Below, piece after piece: positions 42,563-53,317 of a DNA stretch of 64,000 nucleotides. Position numbers and translations under genes: made by a program. Each line of letters starts with the position of its first letter. Within the stretch, counting starts at the first letter, position 1. Under the pieces are notes generated by a model. That model was not told the DNA's origin, did not search any database, and worked only from the letters and a program-made list of their open reading frames with translations. This stretch comes from Prorocentrum cordatum (Eukaryota > Sar > Dinophyceae > Prorocentrales > Prorocentraceae), in NCBI GenBank assembly GCA_963575745.1, contig CAUYUJ010017878.1, forward strand, positions 1-64,000. Reading direction: 5' to 3'.

Positions 42563-43431
42563 TTAGAACACGACCTGGCCCGAGGGCATCTCGTACTTGC
42601 CCTCTGTGGAGCTCGAGCGGAGATCCAAAAGCTCCTTCTCCGCCTCCAGAATCGCCTGCTGGGCGACCTGCTTGGCATAGTCGTCGTACGGCAGCTCGTA
42701 CGGCTTGTCGGCGAATCTCACCAGCTCCGTTTGGTTGACCTCCTCCGCATTCTGGGGCTCCATCTCGGTCTGCACCACGTCGTCCTCCTTGGCGCACGCC
42801 ATGAAGGAGTGTTAGTGCTGTCCACGGCCGCCTGGAGCACGTGGATATCTTGCTGCATCTGCTGGAGCGTCCGCTCCAGGGCCGCGAGGTTCGCATCGTT
42901 GCTCATCTCCAGCTTCTTTCGCTGCTCGGCGCTCTCTTCCTGCACTTGTGGGAGTCCACGTCCGAGTCCTGGTCGGAGAGCAACTCGAAGATAGTGTCCT
43001 CCAGTCCAACGTCAGAATGGGCTCCGACGTTCCGAGCCTTGCTGAGCCCGCCTAGGCGCGCCGCAGCTGCAGCACCCTCAGGTCCGCGAAGTCGGAGCGC
43101 CGCCTTGACCGCAGAGATGGTCGGCTTGTCCTTGAGCCCCTATGGCCTTCCTGGCGACATTCAGGGCCTTCTCCAGTCCAACCAACGCGCAGGCATCCTG
43201 AGGGGCAACATCCACAGTAGCGCCACTCACTTGCTTCGCACCAAGGGCGACTTCACGGGCCACCGCCGTGAGTGCCGCCGTCACTTGGCGCGTCGACTTC
43301 CCTCCTGCCGCTAGCACCGCCATCGTGGCTCCCGAGGAAGCCTGGGCCACGGGGTGCAACTCCAGAAAGCGTGCCGCATCCACTGCCATGGCGCCTAAGG
43401 GGTTGCAGTATGCAGATGTTCTCACCAACAC
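42563..43431 (-). pseudogene. Minus-strand coiled-coil protein gene, frameshifted
   Basis: Four collinear minus-strand frames read as one protein if three small frameshifts are ignored. The first (from 43431) is Ala/Val-rich (MAVDAARFLELHP start possible). The second holds KDKPTISAVKAALRLRGPEG and LEDTIFELLSDQDSDVDS. The third is a coiled coil (EQRKKLEMSNDANLAALERTL). The last (ending at 42563) holds MACAKEDDVVQTEMEP and YELPYDDYAKQVAQQAILEA. The shifts are near 43145, 42948 and 42812. Each is one or two bases, so sequencing or assembly indels are an alternative to a true pseudogene. No domain family recognised beyond the coiled coil. No link to the retroelement is evident. Confidence 0.5.
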
Positions 43432-43439
43432 GAGTGAGA

Positions 43440-43560
43440 AACCGAACCAGCGGGGCTCCGGGGCTGGGGCCGGGGCCGGGCCCCGGGGCCCGGCCCCCCG
43501 GGGCCGGGGCCAGGAGACCAGGGCTGGGGCTGTGCTCGGGGACGCGGCGGGCCCGAGCAG
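43440..43560. repeat. GC-rich GGGGCC/GGCCCC palindromic block
   Basis: GGGGCCGGGGCC and GGCCCCGGGGCC elements alternate, giving many overlapping self-complementary segments. Confidence 0.7.
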
Positions 43561-44109
43561 GGGCCAGGGCCGGGTGATGCCGCGCGGCGATCTTATTTTG
43601 TAGGCAGTGCGTTATGTCCTTTTCTACGCAGGATGAATCCAAGAGGGCTGCGCAGGACTCCATAGAGGCCCACCAGAAGACCCCGAGGTGTGCCAGGTGA
43701 GAGAGCCCCACGACGGACCAGGACGGCCCGAAGACGCTTCCAAAAAAGGCGCAAGGGAAGTTTCCCAGGGGCCCAAGACGGGCCGAGAGGGCGCCTCGAG
43801 GACTCGCCCGCGACTCCCATTGAGCTCGTCGTGTGAGTCGTGAAGTCTGCCTCGTTGAGCAAAACGATATTATGTCCCAGCGCCTTCCCATGCTTCGAGG
43901 CAGGCCAATCAAGTACGTTGTCAAAGTCGAAGTTCTCTGGTCTGCTAGGAAGGGCCCCCTGTCTGGGGCCCCCTGTCATTACGAAGCTCGTGAGGAGTTA
44001 TCAGGATGCTCTTGCGCGGCTCTTCGGTGGTCTTTCATGAGGCCCTTGCAGCATGGATGTAGTTCATTTCTGGAGGCCCAATTACCAAATTGGCAGCCAT
44101 TGGGGGGAC
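43561..44109. other. Mixed sequence with CCCAAGAGG-type motifs, no gene supported
   Basis: Minus-strand frames exist (43593-43979) but their composition follows the repeat. The right part has a unique stretch (about 43830-44060) without a recognisable product. Confidence 0.4.
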
Positions 44110-44590
44110 GGGCAATTTGACAGTGAGGCCCCACTGGCCAACGTGCAGGCCCAGCCAAGACGGGGGGGGTGGAGTTTGCTAGCGCATTGGACAGCGGGGC
44201 CCCACAATAAAATAGCTTGTTTGGGGGCCAGGTCTGGACGGCCGAGAAGAAGGCGGAGGCGCAGAAGTTGAGTTCCGAATGCCAAGTTGTAAGTGGGGGT
44301 CCATTGTCAAGTTTGCATTCGGGAGGGGCCCAGTCGCCGGAATTGGGTTCCGATTGCCCGTTTGACAGTGGTGGACCGAAGTCCAATCGGCAATCGGGGG
44401 GGCTTGGCCGAGGGCGGGGATTTGGCTACGATCGCCCACTTGACAATGTGAATCCCGTTGTCGAATGGGTAATCGGGGCACCCGAATGCCCATTTGACAG
44501 TAGGATCTCCACTGTCAAACGGTCTGATGGGAAGTGTCGCCGAGTGTCCGTTTGCCAGTGGAGATCCCATTGTCAAGCGGGCAAAGTTTG
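44110..44590. repeat. Hairpin satellite, TTGACAGT...ACTGTCAA units
   Basis: Seven or so diverged units, about 55-95 bp apart. Each is centred on an inverted repeat of the type TTTGACAGT + GGGGTCCC-like core + ATTGTCAA. The clearest are at about 44491-44520 (TTTGACAGTAGGATCTCC then ACTGTCAAAC) and 44549-44580. Confidence 0.75.
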
Positions 44591-44853
44591 CTCAGCATTT
44601 TCCGCTGCAATTTTGCCTCGCCGCCCCCCCTCCCACCCCCCCTGTCGGGGGGATTTCAGAGGGGGGGATCTCACAAGCCTTGATGACCCCAAAGGGGTCG
44701 ACGGACTCTGCGACTGCCCCCCGAGCCCGCTGCTATCTTTCAGGAAGCCTGGCACCACGCGCCAAGGGCGGCCTACGCTCGGGGCACTTCTCCTTTGCTG
44801 CATCAGGGCGTATGCATTCGTGCAAAGCATATTGACAACGACTGCGGAGTCGG

Positions 44854-44882
44854 CTAGGACCTAAGCGCGCGCGTGGTTATAG
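44854..44882. repeat. CTAGAACC-type hairpin, degenerate second copy
   Basis: CTAGGACC and GGTTATAG flank TAAGCGCGCGCGT. As at 5079, it is followed by alternating TG/TA sequence. Confidence 0.6.
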
Positions 44883-45003
44883 TGTGTACGGATGTGTATG
44901 TGCATGTGTATGTTAATATATATATATACATACATATATATATATATACAAATATAGCTCTATATGTATATATATATATATTTATACATATATACATATA
45001 TCA
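44883..45003. repeat. TG/TA microsatellite
   Basis: TGTATGTGCATG sequence grading into TATATA with TACATA interruptions. Confidence 0.9.
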
Positions 45004-45019
45004 AGATTCCTCTTCTTTT

Positions 45020-45720
45020 ATTTTTACAAGCCCAGGCGGGGGGAAGACCCCCCCAAAAAAAACGGACTCCCGGGATCTGGGGCTTTGGGACCCTCCAGAC
45101 GGGCCTCGAAGCGGCCCCCCGGGCCTCGCAGGGGACTTTACCAAGCCTTCCCAGCACACTTAGGGCGATCAGGGGGGGTCATCGGAGACGTCCCAGAGAC
45201 CCCCAAGACCGCACAAGAGCGCTCCAAGAGTGACCGACGTGACCTCAAGATAGCCCAAGAGGCCTCCAGGACGGCCCCAAAGAGGCCTTCAAGAGCACTC
45301 CCCAGAAGGCCCCAAGAGGCACAATTCATTGATTTTCTTGCGGTTTTTAGTGAATTTGGGGGTTCTCCTCTTTTCGGCTTCCCGACGCTCCAAGACGGCG
45401 GTCTTCTGGGCGTCCGAAGCCGCCTGGGAGGCTCCAAAATCGCCCCACAACTATCCGAAAGGGCTTCCAGGCAGTCCAAGAGAGCCCCAAAAACGGCACA
45501 ACACGGGTCCAAGATGGCTCTCAGAGAGGCCCATGGCGGCCCAAGATGGCCCCAAAACACCCTCCGAAGCATTCCAAATCGTGACCCAGTCGTTCAAGGA
45601 TACCGCGGTTGGAGGCAGGGTGGCCCGAGGAAGCCCCCAGAGGCCCCCAGAATACGCCCAGGAGGCCTCCAGATGGCCTTAACAAAGCCTGAAACAATTT
45701 GTGTGAGGCCCTGAGAGGCT
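45020..45720. repeat. CCCAAGAGG-type degenerate repeat
   Basis: Same motif class as 1-900 and the upstream parts of both duplication units. Contains GATTTTCTTGCGGTTTTTAG-like unique patches but no gene. Confidence 0.65.
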
Positions 45721-45950
45721 CGCCAAGGAGGAGCCTTCGCAAAAAAGAGCAGAGGAGGATGAGGAGAATGCGCAGGGTATGGCGAACATGAGGAAAAAGA
45801 AGTGTGGAGGAAGGACAACGAATATCATTACTGTAGCGACGATGCCGGAAAAGGCAATTATCGTTAAATTGTCGGTGTGACCTTCTTGCTTCCGCTTGCA
45901 TGCCACACGTCAAGGACCAAGGTGCATGGCGCGAAGCGCCCCTGCAGTCA

Positions 45951-45998
<48 letters not shown>

Positions 45999-46035
45999 TA
46001 CATACATGCATAAATATATACATATATATACATTG
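45951..46035. repeat. (TA)n microsatellite
   Basis: TATATA run grading into ATACATACATG. A small GGCGC-GAA-GCGCC hairpin lies just before it at about 45925. Confidence 0.9.
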
Positions 46036-46068
46036 AGGTGGCACACGGGGCTCCCCAAAAGGCCTGAA

Positions 46069-46660
46069 GACGAAGACGAAGACGCTATTTGAAGACGCTA
46101 TTGGCCAGGGGCGGTCGAGCGGGTGAAGACGCTAATCGCTTTGAAGACGCAATTGCGCAACCACAGGGTGAAGACGCAAATGCGCTTGAAGACGCAATTC
46201 CGTTTGAAGACGCAAATGTGCCTGAAGACGCTATTCCCGGCGGGGATCCCCATTCCCGGGGAACGCTATTGACGCTATTCCCGGCGCAGACGCTATTCCC
46301 GGCGCAGACGCTATTCCCGGCGAAGACGCTATTCCCGGCGAAGACGCTATTCCCGGCGAAGACGCTATTCCCGGCGCAGACGCTATTCCCGCGAAGACGC
46401 TATTCCCGGCGAAGACGCTATTCCCGGCGAAGACGCTATTCCCGGCGAAGACGCTATTCCCGGCGAAGACGCTATTCCCGGCGAAGACGCTATTCCCGGC
46501 GAAGACGCTATTCCCGGCGAAGACGCTATTCCCGGCGCAGACGCTATTCCCGGCGAAGACGCTATTCCCGGCGAAGACGCTATTCCCGGCGAAGACGCTA
46601 TTCCCGGCGCAGACGCTATTCCCGGCGCAGACGCTATTCCGGGCGCAGACGCTATTTCTG
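46069..46660. repeat. 18-bp minisatellite, GAAGACGCTATTCCCGGC
   Basis: About 23 near-identical 18-bp units from about 46228 to 46660, with GAA/GCA variants and one 2-bp deletion. To the left (46069-46227) the same GAAGACGC(A/T)A(A/T)T frame recurs with variable sequence, like a diverged edge of the array. The long ORF across it is a repeat translation (RRRRYS units). Confidence 0.95.
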
Positions 46661-46729
46661 CCGCGGACAGGCCCATTGGGGGCTCCCCGAAGGCCCCGAA
46701 GGCTCCGTCTGCGGCGGGGGGGTCGTTTG

Positions 46730-47644
46730 GCATGGTGTCGTGCCCACGAGCGCCTTCCCCGGAGGTCCCGTTTGGCATGGTGTCACGCACCGAAAACCTG
46801 TTTTCGGGAGGTCCCGTTTGGGATGGTGTCGGGCCCAGGGGCGCTTCTGGCCCGTGGTCCCGTTTGGCATGGTGTCGGGCCTTGGATTTGACATGGTGTC
46901 GGGCCCCTTCGAAAACCCGCCCCGGGAGGTCCCGTTTGGCATGGTGTCGGGCCCCGTCCGCGGCGGATGGTCTCTGGAGGGGAATCGGGGCCAGATTCTC
47001 CACGGGAGACCCCCCGCCGCGGACAGGGCTAGTGTTTTTTTTGCAGTTTTGGGTAGCGTCTCGGACAGGGCTAGTGTTTTTTGGCAGTTTTGGGTAGTAA
47101 TGGTCCCGGGAGGTCCCGTTTGGCATGGTGTCGGGCCTTGGATTTGATATGGTGTCGGGCCCCTTCGAAAACCCGCCCCGGGAGGTCCCGTTTGGCATGG
47201 TGTCGGGCCCCGTCCGCGGCGGATGGTCTCTGGAGGGGAATCGGGGCCAGATTCTCCACGGGAGACCCCCCGCCGCGGACAGGGCTAGTGTTTTTTTTTG
47301 CAGTTCTGGGTATATTTTAGTGATTTTCAGTATTTTTTTGATTTTGGCCATATTTTAATGATTTCTTTCTTTTCTCTCTTTCTTTCTTTAGTGTTTTTTT
47401 GCAGTTTTGGGTAGTAATGGTCCCGGGAGGTCCCGTTTGGCATGGTGTCGGGCCTTGGATTTGACATGGTGTCGGGCCCCTTCGAAAACCCGCCCCGGGA
47501 GGTCCCGTTTGGCATGGTGTCGGGCCCCGTCCGCGGCGGATGGTCTCTGGTAGGGAATCGGGGCCAGATTCTCCACGGGAGACCCCCCGCCGCGGACAGT
47601 GATGGTGTTTTTTTTGCAGTTTTGGGTATATTTTGGTGATTTTC

Positions 47645-47683
<39 letters not shown>

Positions 47684-48530
47684 TTTTTTTTGTGGAGTCC
47701 GCGGCGGATGATCTCTGGTGGGGAATCGGGGCCAGATTCTCCACGGCGGACAGTGCTAGTGTTTTTTTGCAGTTTTGGGTATATTTTGGTGATTTTCATT
47801 TTTTTTTGGGGTTATATTTTAATGATTTCTGGTGTTTTTTTGTGAGTTTTGGGTAATAATGGTCCCGGGAGGTCCCATTTGGCATGGTGTCGGTCCTTGG
47901 ATTTGACATGGTGTCGGGCCCCTTCAAAACCCGCCCCGGGAGGTCCCGTTTGGCATGGTGTCGGGCCCCGTCCGCGGCGGATGGTCTCTGGTGGGGAATC
48001 GAGGCCAGATTCTCCACGGGAGACCCCCCGCCGCGGACAGTGCTAGTGTTTTTTTGCAGTTTTGGGCATATTTTGGTGATTTTCATTTTTTTTTTTTTTG
48101 TTTGTGATTTTGGCTATATTTCAATGATTTCTAGTGTTTTTTTGCAGTTTTGGGTAATAATGGTCCCGGGAGGTCCCGTTTGGCATGGTGTCGGGCCTTG
48201 GATTTGACATGGTGTCGGGCCCCTTCGAAAACCCGCCCCGGGAGGTCCCGTTTGGCATGGTGTCGGGTCCCGTCCGCGGCGGATGGTCTCTGGTGGGGAA
48301 TCGGGGCCAGATTCTCCACGGGAGACCCCCCGCCGCGGACAGGGCTAGTGTTTTTTTGCAGTTCTGGGCATATTTTAGTGATTTTCAATGTTTTTTGTTT
48401 GTGATTTTGGCTATATTTTAATGATTTCTAGTGTGTTTTTTTGCAGTTTTGGGTAGTAGTGGTCCCGGGAGGTCCCGGTTGGCATGGTGTCGGGCCTTGG
48501 ATTTGACATGGTGTCGGGCCTCTTCGAAAA
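46730..48530. repeat. About 300-bp satellite abutting the assembly gap
   Basis: Units begin GTCCCGTTTGGCATGGTGTC at about 46861, 47117, 47434, 47876, 48177 and 48477. Each contains a second GGCATGGTGTCGGG, a CCGCGGCGGATGGTCTCTGG segment and a T-rich block (GTTTTTTTGCAGTTTTGGGTA). A poly-T of about 35 nt at about 47646 and a partial extra unit lengthen one repeat. The last unit runs into the N gap. Confidence 0.95.
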
Positions 48531-48630
48531 NNNNNNNNNNNNNNNNNNNNNNNNNNNNNNNNNNNNNNNNNNNNNNNNNNNNNNNNNNNNNNNNNNNNNN
48601 NNNNNNNNNNNNNNNNNNNNNNNNNNNNNN
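48531..48630. other. Assembly gap (100 N)
   Basis: Exactly 100 N between the 300-bp satellite and the TTGTGTG heptamer array. Two different satellites meet here, so the true length is unknown. Confidence 1.
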
Positions 48631-49400
48631 TGTGTGTTGTGTGTTGTGTGTTGTGTGTTGTGTGCTGTGTGTTGTGTGTTGTGTGTTGTGTGTTGTGTGT
48701 TGTGTGTTGTGTGTTGTGGGTTGTGGGTTGTGGGTTGTGGGTTGTGGGTTGTGGGTTGTGGGTTGTGGGTTGTGGGCTGTGGGTTGTGGGTTGTGGGTTG
48801 TGGGTTGTGGGTTGTGGGTTGTGGGTTGTGGGTTGTGTGTTGTGTGTTGTGTGTTGTGTCTTGTGTCTTGTGTCTTGTGTCTTGTGTATTGTGTCGTGTG
48901 TCTTGTGTGTTGTGTGTTGTGTGTTGTGTCTTGTGTCTTGTGGCTTGTGTCTTGTGCCTTGGTTCTTGTGTCTTGTGTCGTGTGTCTTGTGTCTTGTGTC
49001 TTGTGTCTTGTGTCTTGTGTCTTGTGTCGTGTGGCTTGTGTCTTGTGTCTTGTGTATTGTGTCTTGTGTCTTGTGTCTTGTGTCTTGTGTGTTGTGTGTT
49101 GTGTGTTGTGTGTTGTGTGTTGTGTGGTGTGTGTTGTGTGTTGTGTGTTGTGTGATGTGTGATGTGTGATGTGTGTTGTGTGTTGTGGGTTGTGGGTTGT
49201 GTGTTGTGTGTTGTGTGTGGTGTGTGGTGTGTGGTGTGTGGTGTGTGGTGTGTGTTGTGTGTTGTGTGTTGTGTGTTGTGTGTTGTGTGTTGTGTGTTGT
49301 GTGTTGTGTGTTGTGTGGTGTGTGGTGTGTGGTGTGTGGTGTGTGGTGTGTGGTGTGTGGTGTGTGGTGTGTGTTGTGTGTGTGTGTTGTGTGGTGTGTG
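48631..49400. repeat. Heptamer array TTGTGTG / TTGTGGG / TTGTGTC
   Basis: 7-bp units homogenised in blocks: TTGTGTG, then about 17 of TTGTGGG, then TTGTGTC with GTGTCTTG, then TTGTGTG and TGTGTGG. The V/C- and H/T-rich frames on both strands are translations of it. Confidence 0.95.
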
Positions 49401-49613
49401 GTGTGTGTGTGGTGTGTGGTGTGTGGTGTGGTGTGTGGTGTGTGGTGTGTGGTGTGTGGTGTGTGGTGTGTGGTGTGTGGTGTGTGTGTGTTGTGTGTGT
49501 GTTGTGTGTGTTGTGTGTGTGTTGTGTGTGTGTTGTGTGTGTTGTGTGTGTGTTGTGTGTGTTTTGTGTGTGTGTGTGTTGTGTGTTGTGTGTTGTTGTG
49601 TGTGTTGTGTGTG

Positions 49614-49656
<43 letters not shown>

Positions 49657-49760
49657 GTGTGTGTTGTGTGTGTTGTTGTGTGTGTGTTGTGTGTGGGTTG
49701 TGTTGTTGTGTGTGTTGTGTGTTGTGTGTTGTGTTGTGTGTTGCGTGTGTTGTGTGTGTG

Positions 49761-49791
<31 letters not shown>

Positions 49792-49813
49792 GTGTTGGTG
49801 TGTGTGATGTGTG

Positions 49814-49854
<41 letters not shown>

Positions 49855-49904
49855 GTGTGTGTTGTGGTGTGGTGTGGTGTGTGTGTGCGTGTGTGTGTGT
49901 GTGT
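49401..49904. repeat. (TG)n with TTG interruptions
   Basis: Dinucleotide-dominated continuation of the heptamer array, with GTGTGTTG units. Confidence 0.95.
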
Positions 49905-50150
49905 GTGTGCGTGTGCGTGTGCGTGTGCGTGTGCGTGTGCGTGTGCGTGTGCGTGTGCGTGTGCGTGTGCGTGTGCGTGTGCGTGTGCGTGTGCGTGTGC
50001 GTGTGCGTGTGCGTGTGCGTGTGCGTGTGCGTGTGCGTGTGCGTGTGCGTGTGCGTGTGCGTGTGCGTGTGCGTGTGCGTGTGCGTGTGCGTGTGCGTGT
50101 GCGTGTGCGTGTGCGTGTGCGTGTGCGTGTGCGTGTGTTTGTGCGTGTGT
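49905..50150. repeat. (GTGTGC)n hexamer array
   Basis: About 38 near-perfect copies of GTGTGC. Confidence 0.95.
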
Positions 50151-50860
50151 GTGTGTGTCACGGTGCGTTTGTTCGGGATGTCTGTGCGCTGGCTTCTCCC
50201 GGAACAACACGAGGCTGCCTTCCCGTTGGCTCTCCCCCCCTCGTGCGGAGGGCCTCTGGCCGCGGCACGTCCTCGTGGAAGTCCGCCGTGTCGCGTTCTG
50301 GCCACTCCTCCCGGCTCTCCAGGTTCTTGCTGCGGCGCCGCAAGGGCGCCATCATCACACGCTCGTTTTCACGAGATCATAAAGCGATGCCAAGCCGCCC
50401 CAAACTACACGCACGATTTGGCAGCCAGGTTGGCACGGCTTGGAAGCAGAGGAGGGTTTTCGAGGCGGTAAGCGTGCAGGCGCTCTCATCTTCGAAGGCA
50501 TTATTCTGCGCGCGCTGGGCCGCTTCGCATGCTATGCTCCGATCGGCCTTGTTCTTGAAGGCGATCGCCCCTGGCAGCGGGTTCCCGATAGCCTTAAGTC
50601 GGGCCTGTCCCTCTACAGGGGGAATATTCAAAAATAGTCAAAACATAGTCTGGGGACTATTTTTGAGTATTTCGGGGCATCTGTTTAGCATGTGTTTGAC
50701 AATTTTTAATTTTTTCGTCCAAACTCACCCTGTAGGGGAGAGGCCCAACCTAACGATAGCCAACGACAGCAGCAGTCGATGGACAGGGGGGCGCGAGGTG
50801 TTGCTTGAGTCTTGGGCGCGGTGCGGTGTGCCTGTTTTTGCTCATCATTCCTTTTGTTTT
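50151..50860. other. Unique sequence, no gene supported; contains dispersed repeat family C
   Basis: 50590-50665 (CCTGTCCCTCTACAGGGGGA then ATATTCAAAAATAGTC) recurs at 61880-61945. Open frames exist on both strands across 50151-50640, but none shows a domain. Confidence 0.5.
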
Positions 50861-50864
50861 GTTC

Positions 50865-51130
50865 GTCCTCCCCCTCCCCCTCCTCGTCCTCCTCGTTCCC
50901 CTCCTCCTCCCCCTCCTCCTCATCCTCGTCCTCCTCCTCGTCCTCGTCCTCCTCCTCGTCATCCTCCTCCTTCCCTCCAGCCTCCTGCATCGTCCTTCTT
51001 CTATGCTCTTTCCTCCCCCTCCTCTACATCCTCGCTCTCCCTCGTCTCTCGCCCTCCCTCCTCCTCTATTCCTCCTCCTCTGTCCTCCTCCTGTCTCCTT
51101 CCCTCCACTGTGTCATCATTTGAATGCGCA
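50865..51130. repeat. Pyrimidine-rich (CCT)n/(CTC)n tract
   Basis: CCT/CTC on the + strand. A shorter purine tract (51180-51250) follows with opposite bias. Confidence 0.85.
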
Positions 51131-51404
51131 CCTCTACCAACTTCCCTTGGGGATGGGCGCAGGATGAGGATCACGAGAGGGGGCGGGAGGAGGAAAAGAA
51201 GCACGAAAAAGGAGCAGGAGGAGGAAGAGGAGGAGGAGAAAGAGAATGATCACGAGGATGCCCCCCCCCTCCCCCCCCCAGACCGTCCCTTGGGAGTGCT
51301 TGGGGGGGGGGGGGCAAGCATACACACATGCATATTCATCCGTCTACGAGGCCTGGGGGCCCGGGGCCCGGGCCCCGACGGCAAGCGGCCCAGTTGCAGC
51401 CACG

Positions 51405-52020
51405 CCTAACTAAAGCACCAGGCCTAAGTGACATAGGCCTAACTACATGCTTGCGCAGCTGGAATCAGGCCCGGCCCAGCTACAACCAGACCTAATTAGA
51501 GCAACGGGCCTATCTAGAATATGCCTAACTAGACTGGACCAAATTAGATACTCGCGCAGCTGGAACCAGCACATGCCTAGCTACAACCAGGCCGAAACAT
51601 AGCACCAGGCCTAACTAGCATAGGCCTCACTGTATGCTCGCGCAGCTCGAGCCAGACTAGGCCCAGCTATAACCAGGCCCGACTAAAGCACCAGGCCTAA
51701 GTGAGATAGGCCAAACTAAATGCCCGCGCAGCTGGAGTCAGACCCGGCCCAGCTACAACCAGGCCTAAGTAAAGAACCGGGCTTACCTAAAATAGGCCTA
51801 ATTAACATTGGCCTCACGCCTAATTTAGTGCGCGCGCAGTTGGAATCAGGCCTGGCCTAGTACACCAGGCTCGACCAAAACAAAGGCGCAACTCAAATCA
51901 GGTCTTACTAAAATAAGTTCGATTGCGATCAGGCGGAACGAAATACCATGCTTAATTGAAGGAGCGAGTGCCTAAGATTAGGCTTGAGTAAAGCACACAT
52001 TTACCAACTGCAACCAGGAA
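51405..52020. repeat. Satellite with AGGCCTAACTA subunits and GCGCAGCTGGA landmark
   Basis: The landmark GCGCAGCTGGA or a variant occurs at about 51453, 51554, 51639, 51726 and 51834, giving units of 85-108 bp. Inside each, ACCAGGCCTAA(C/G)T, GCCCAGCTACAACCAGGCC and ATAGGCCTAACTA recur as shorter submotifs. The array decays at its right end. Confidence 0.85.
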
Positions 52021-52204
52021 TGACTAGGTGAGAGTCAGCAGCCCCTCTCGTCTGCGGCGCCTCAGGCGCCTTCTTTCTGTGTGGAAGCATATTGTCCGTG
52101 GGTGTTTCGTTTCCGTCGGTTTGGATGTTCCGTCGGTTCGGGGGGGTCTGCGGACGATTGGACTCGCATGCCCCGAGCGCGTTGCAGTTGCTGCCCTCAG
52201 ACTG

Positions 52205-52223
52205 GCACGGATCGTCATCATCG

Positions 52224-52262
<39 letters not shown>

Positions 52263-52412
52263 CCATCAGCATCAGCATCAGCATCATCAGCATCAGCATC
52301 AGCATCGCCATCATCATCTTCATCATCTTCATCGTCATCAGCAGCAGCAGCATCTTCATCGTCATCATCATCTTCATCATATTCATCGTCATCAGCAGCA
52401 GCATCTTCATCG

Positions 52413-52444
<32 letters not shown>

Positions 52445-52530
52445 TTCATCTTCATCTTCATCTTCATCTTCACATTCATCTTCATCTTCATCATCTTCAT
52501 CGTCATCAGCAGCAGCAGCATCATCATCAT
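52205..52530. repeat. (CAT)n/(CATCTT)n/(CAG)n array
   Basis: ATC-type trinucleotide array with TCATCAGCAGCAGCATCTTC higher-order units. It is the reverse-complement sense of the GAT arrays at 7.4-11.8 kb. Confidence 0.9.
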
Positions 52531-52649
52531 ACCGACGCCCAGGCCAGGGACTGGCCAGGCCGGGATCGGTTTTGCTGGCCTCACTGCGTCATCGGGCCCC
52601 CGCCTCGCCGCGCACATGCTTCGGGCCACGAGTTGCAGACGCCCCTGCT

Positions 52650-53314
52650 GGACGTCCTCCTCCTCCTCCTCCTCCTCCTCCTCCTCCTCCTCCTCCTCCT
52701 CCCTCGGACGCTCCCGAGGGGAGCCTGGCGTTCCTCTGGCCCTCCGCGCGTGCGCGGCAGGTGGACCACGTGTGCCTCGCGCAGCGCGTCGGGGCGCTGC
52801 CGTGGCTGGGCCCGGCGCAGGCTGGGGTCGGGGGCGGCCGGACCGGCCCCTAGCAAGCCAAGGCCTTCCAGGGCCCCTGCATCCTCACTGCGCGCCCTTC
52901 TGATACGGGTCGACGGCAGGAGCAAGCATTATCGGGCGAGTAGCGGAGTAGCAGGACGGCGCGGGCGAGCAGCAGCAGGTTCAGGAGGACGGTGTGTTGA
53001 TCTATGAGGTAGAGACGGAGGGTCAGGGGCGGCCTGACCGATCCCTGGCAAGCCATCCCCTCGCGCGACGTCCCCCTCGCCTCACCCGAAGACTTCTGCA
53101 TGCGGCCAGGGGGGGAAGCCTGGAGGGCGAGGGTGGCGTCACGGAAGGTGCTGGCCACGGGAGGGGTCGGCCCGGCCCCGCGCTGGGGGGCGGCTGGCGG
53201 CGAGACAAGCGAGGGCGAGGCTCGAGGGCCGGTGCTTCTGGACGTTCTCTGCCCCTCTCGGGCCTGCGCCAGCGCCCCCGTGGCCACAGCTGGATCCGCA
53301 TCAACATTCTTTGG
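52650..53314. other. GC-rich sequence with a (CTC)n run, no gene supported
   Basis: CTC run at about 52657-52702, then unique GC-rich DNA. Overlapping frames on both strands lack domains. Confidence 0.5.
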
Positions 53315-53317
53315 GCG

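Noticed and set aside
46089-47147. 352-codon ORF over the 18-bp minisatellite
   Set aside because: Arg-rich six-residue repeats are the translation of the 18-bp unit. The ends lie in another satellite.
48711-48850. Interstitial telomere
   Set aside because: TTGTGGG differs from TTTAGGG/TTAGGG at fixed positions and grades into TTGTGTG and TTGTGTC, so it fits a slippage-derived minisatellite better.
48411-50471. Very long ORFs (about 400-625 codons) over the TG-rich arrays and the gap
   Set aside because: They are HT/VC translations of heptamer and hexamer repeats and run through unknown bases.
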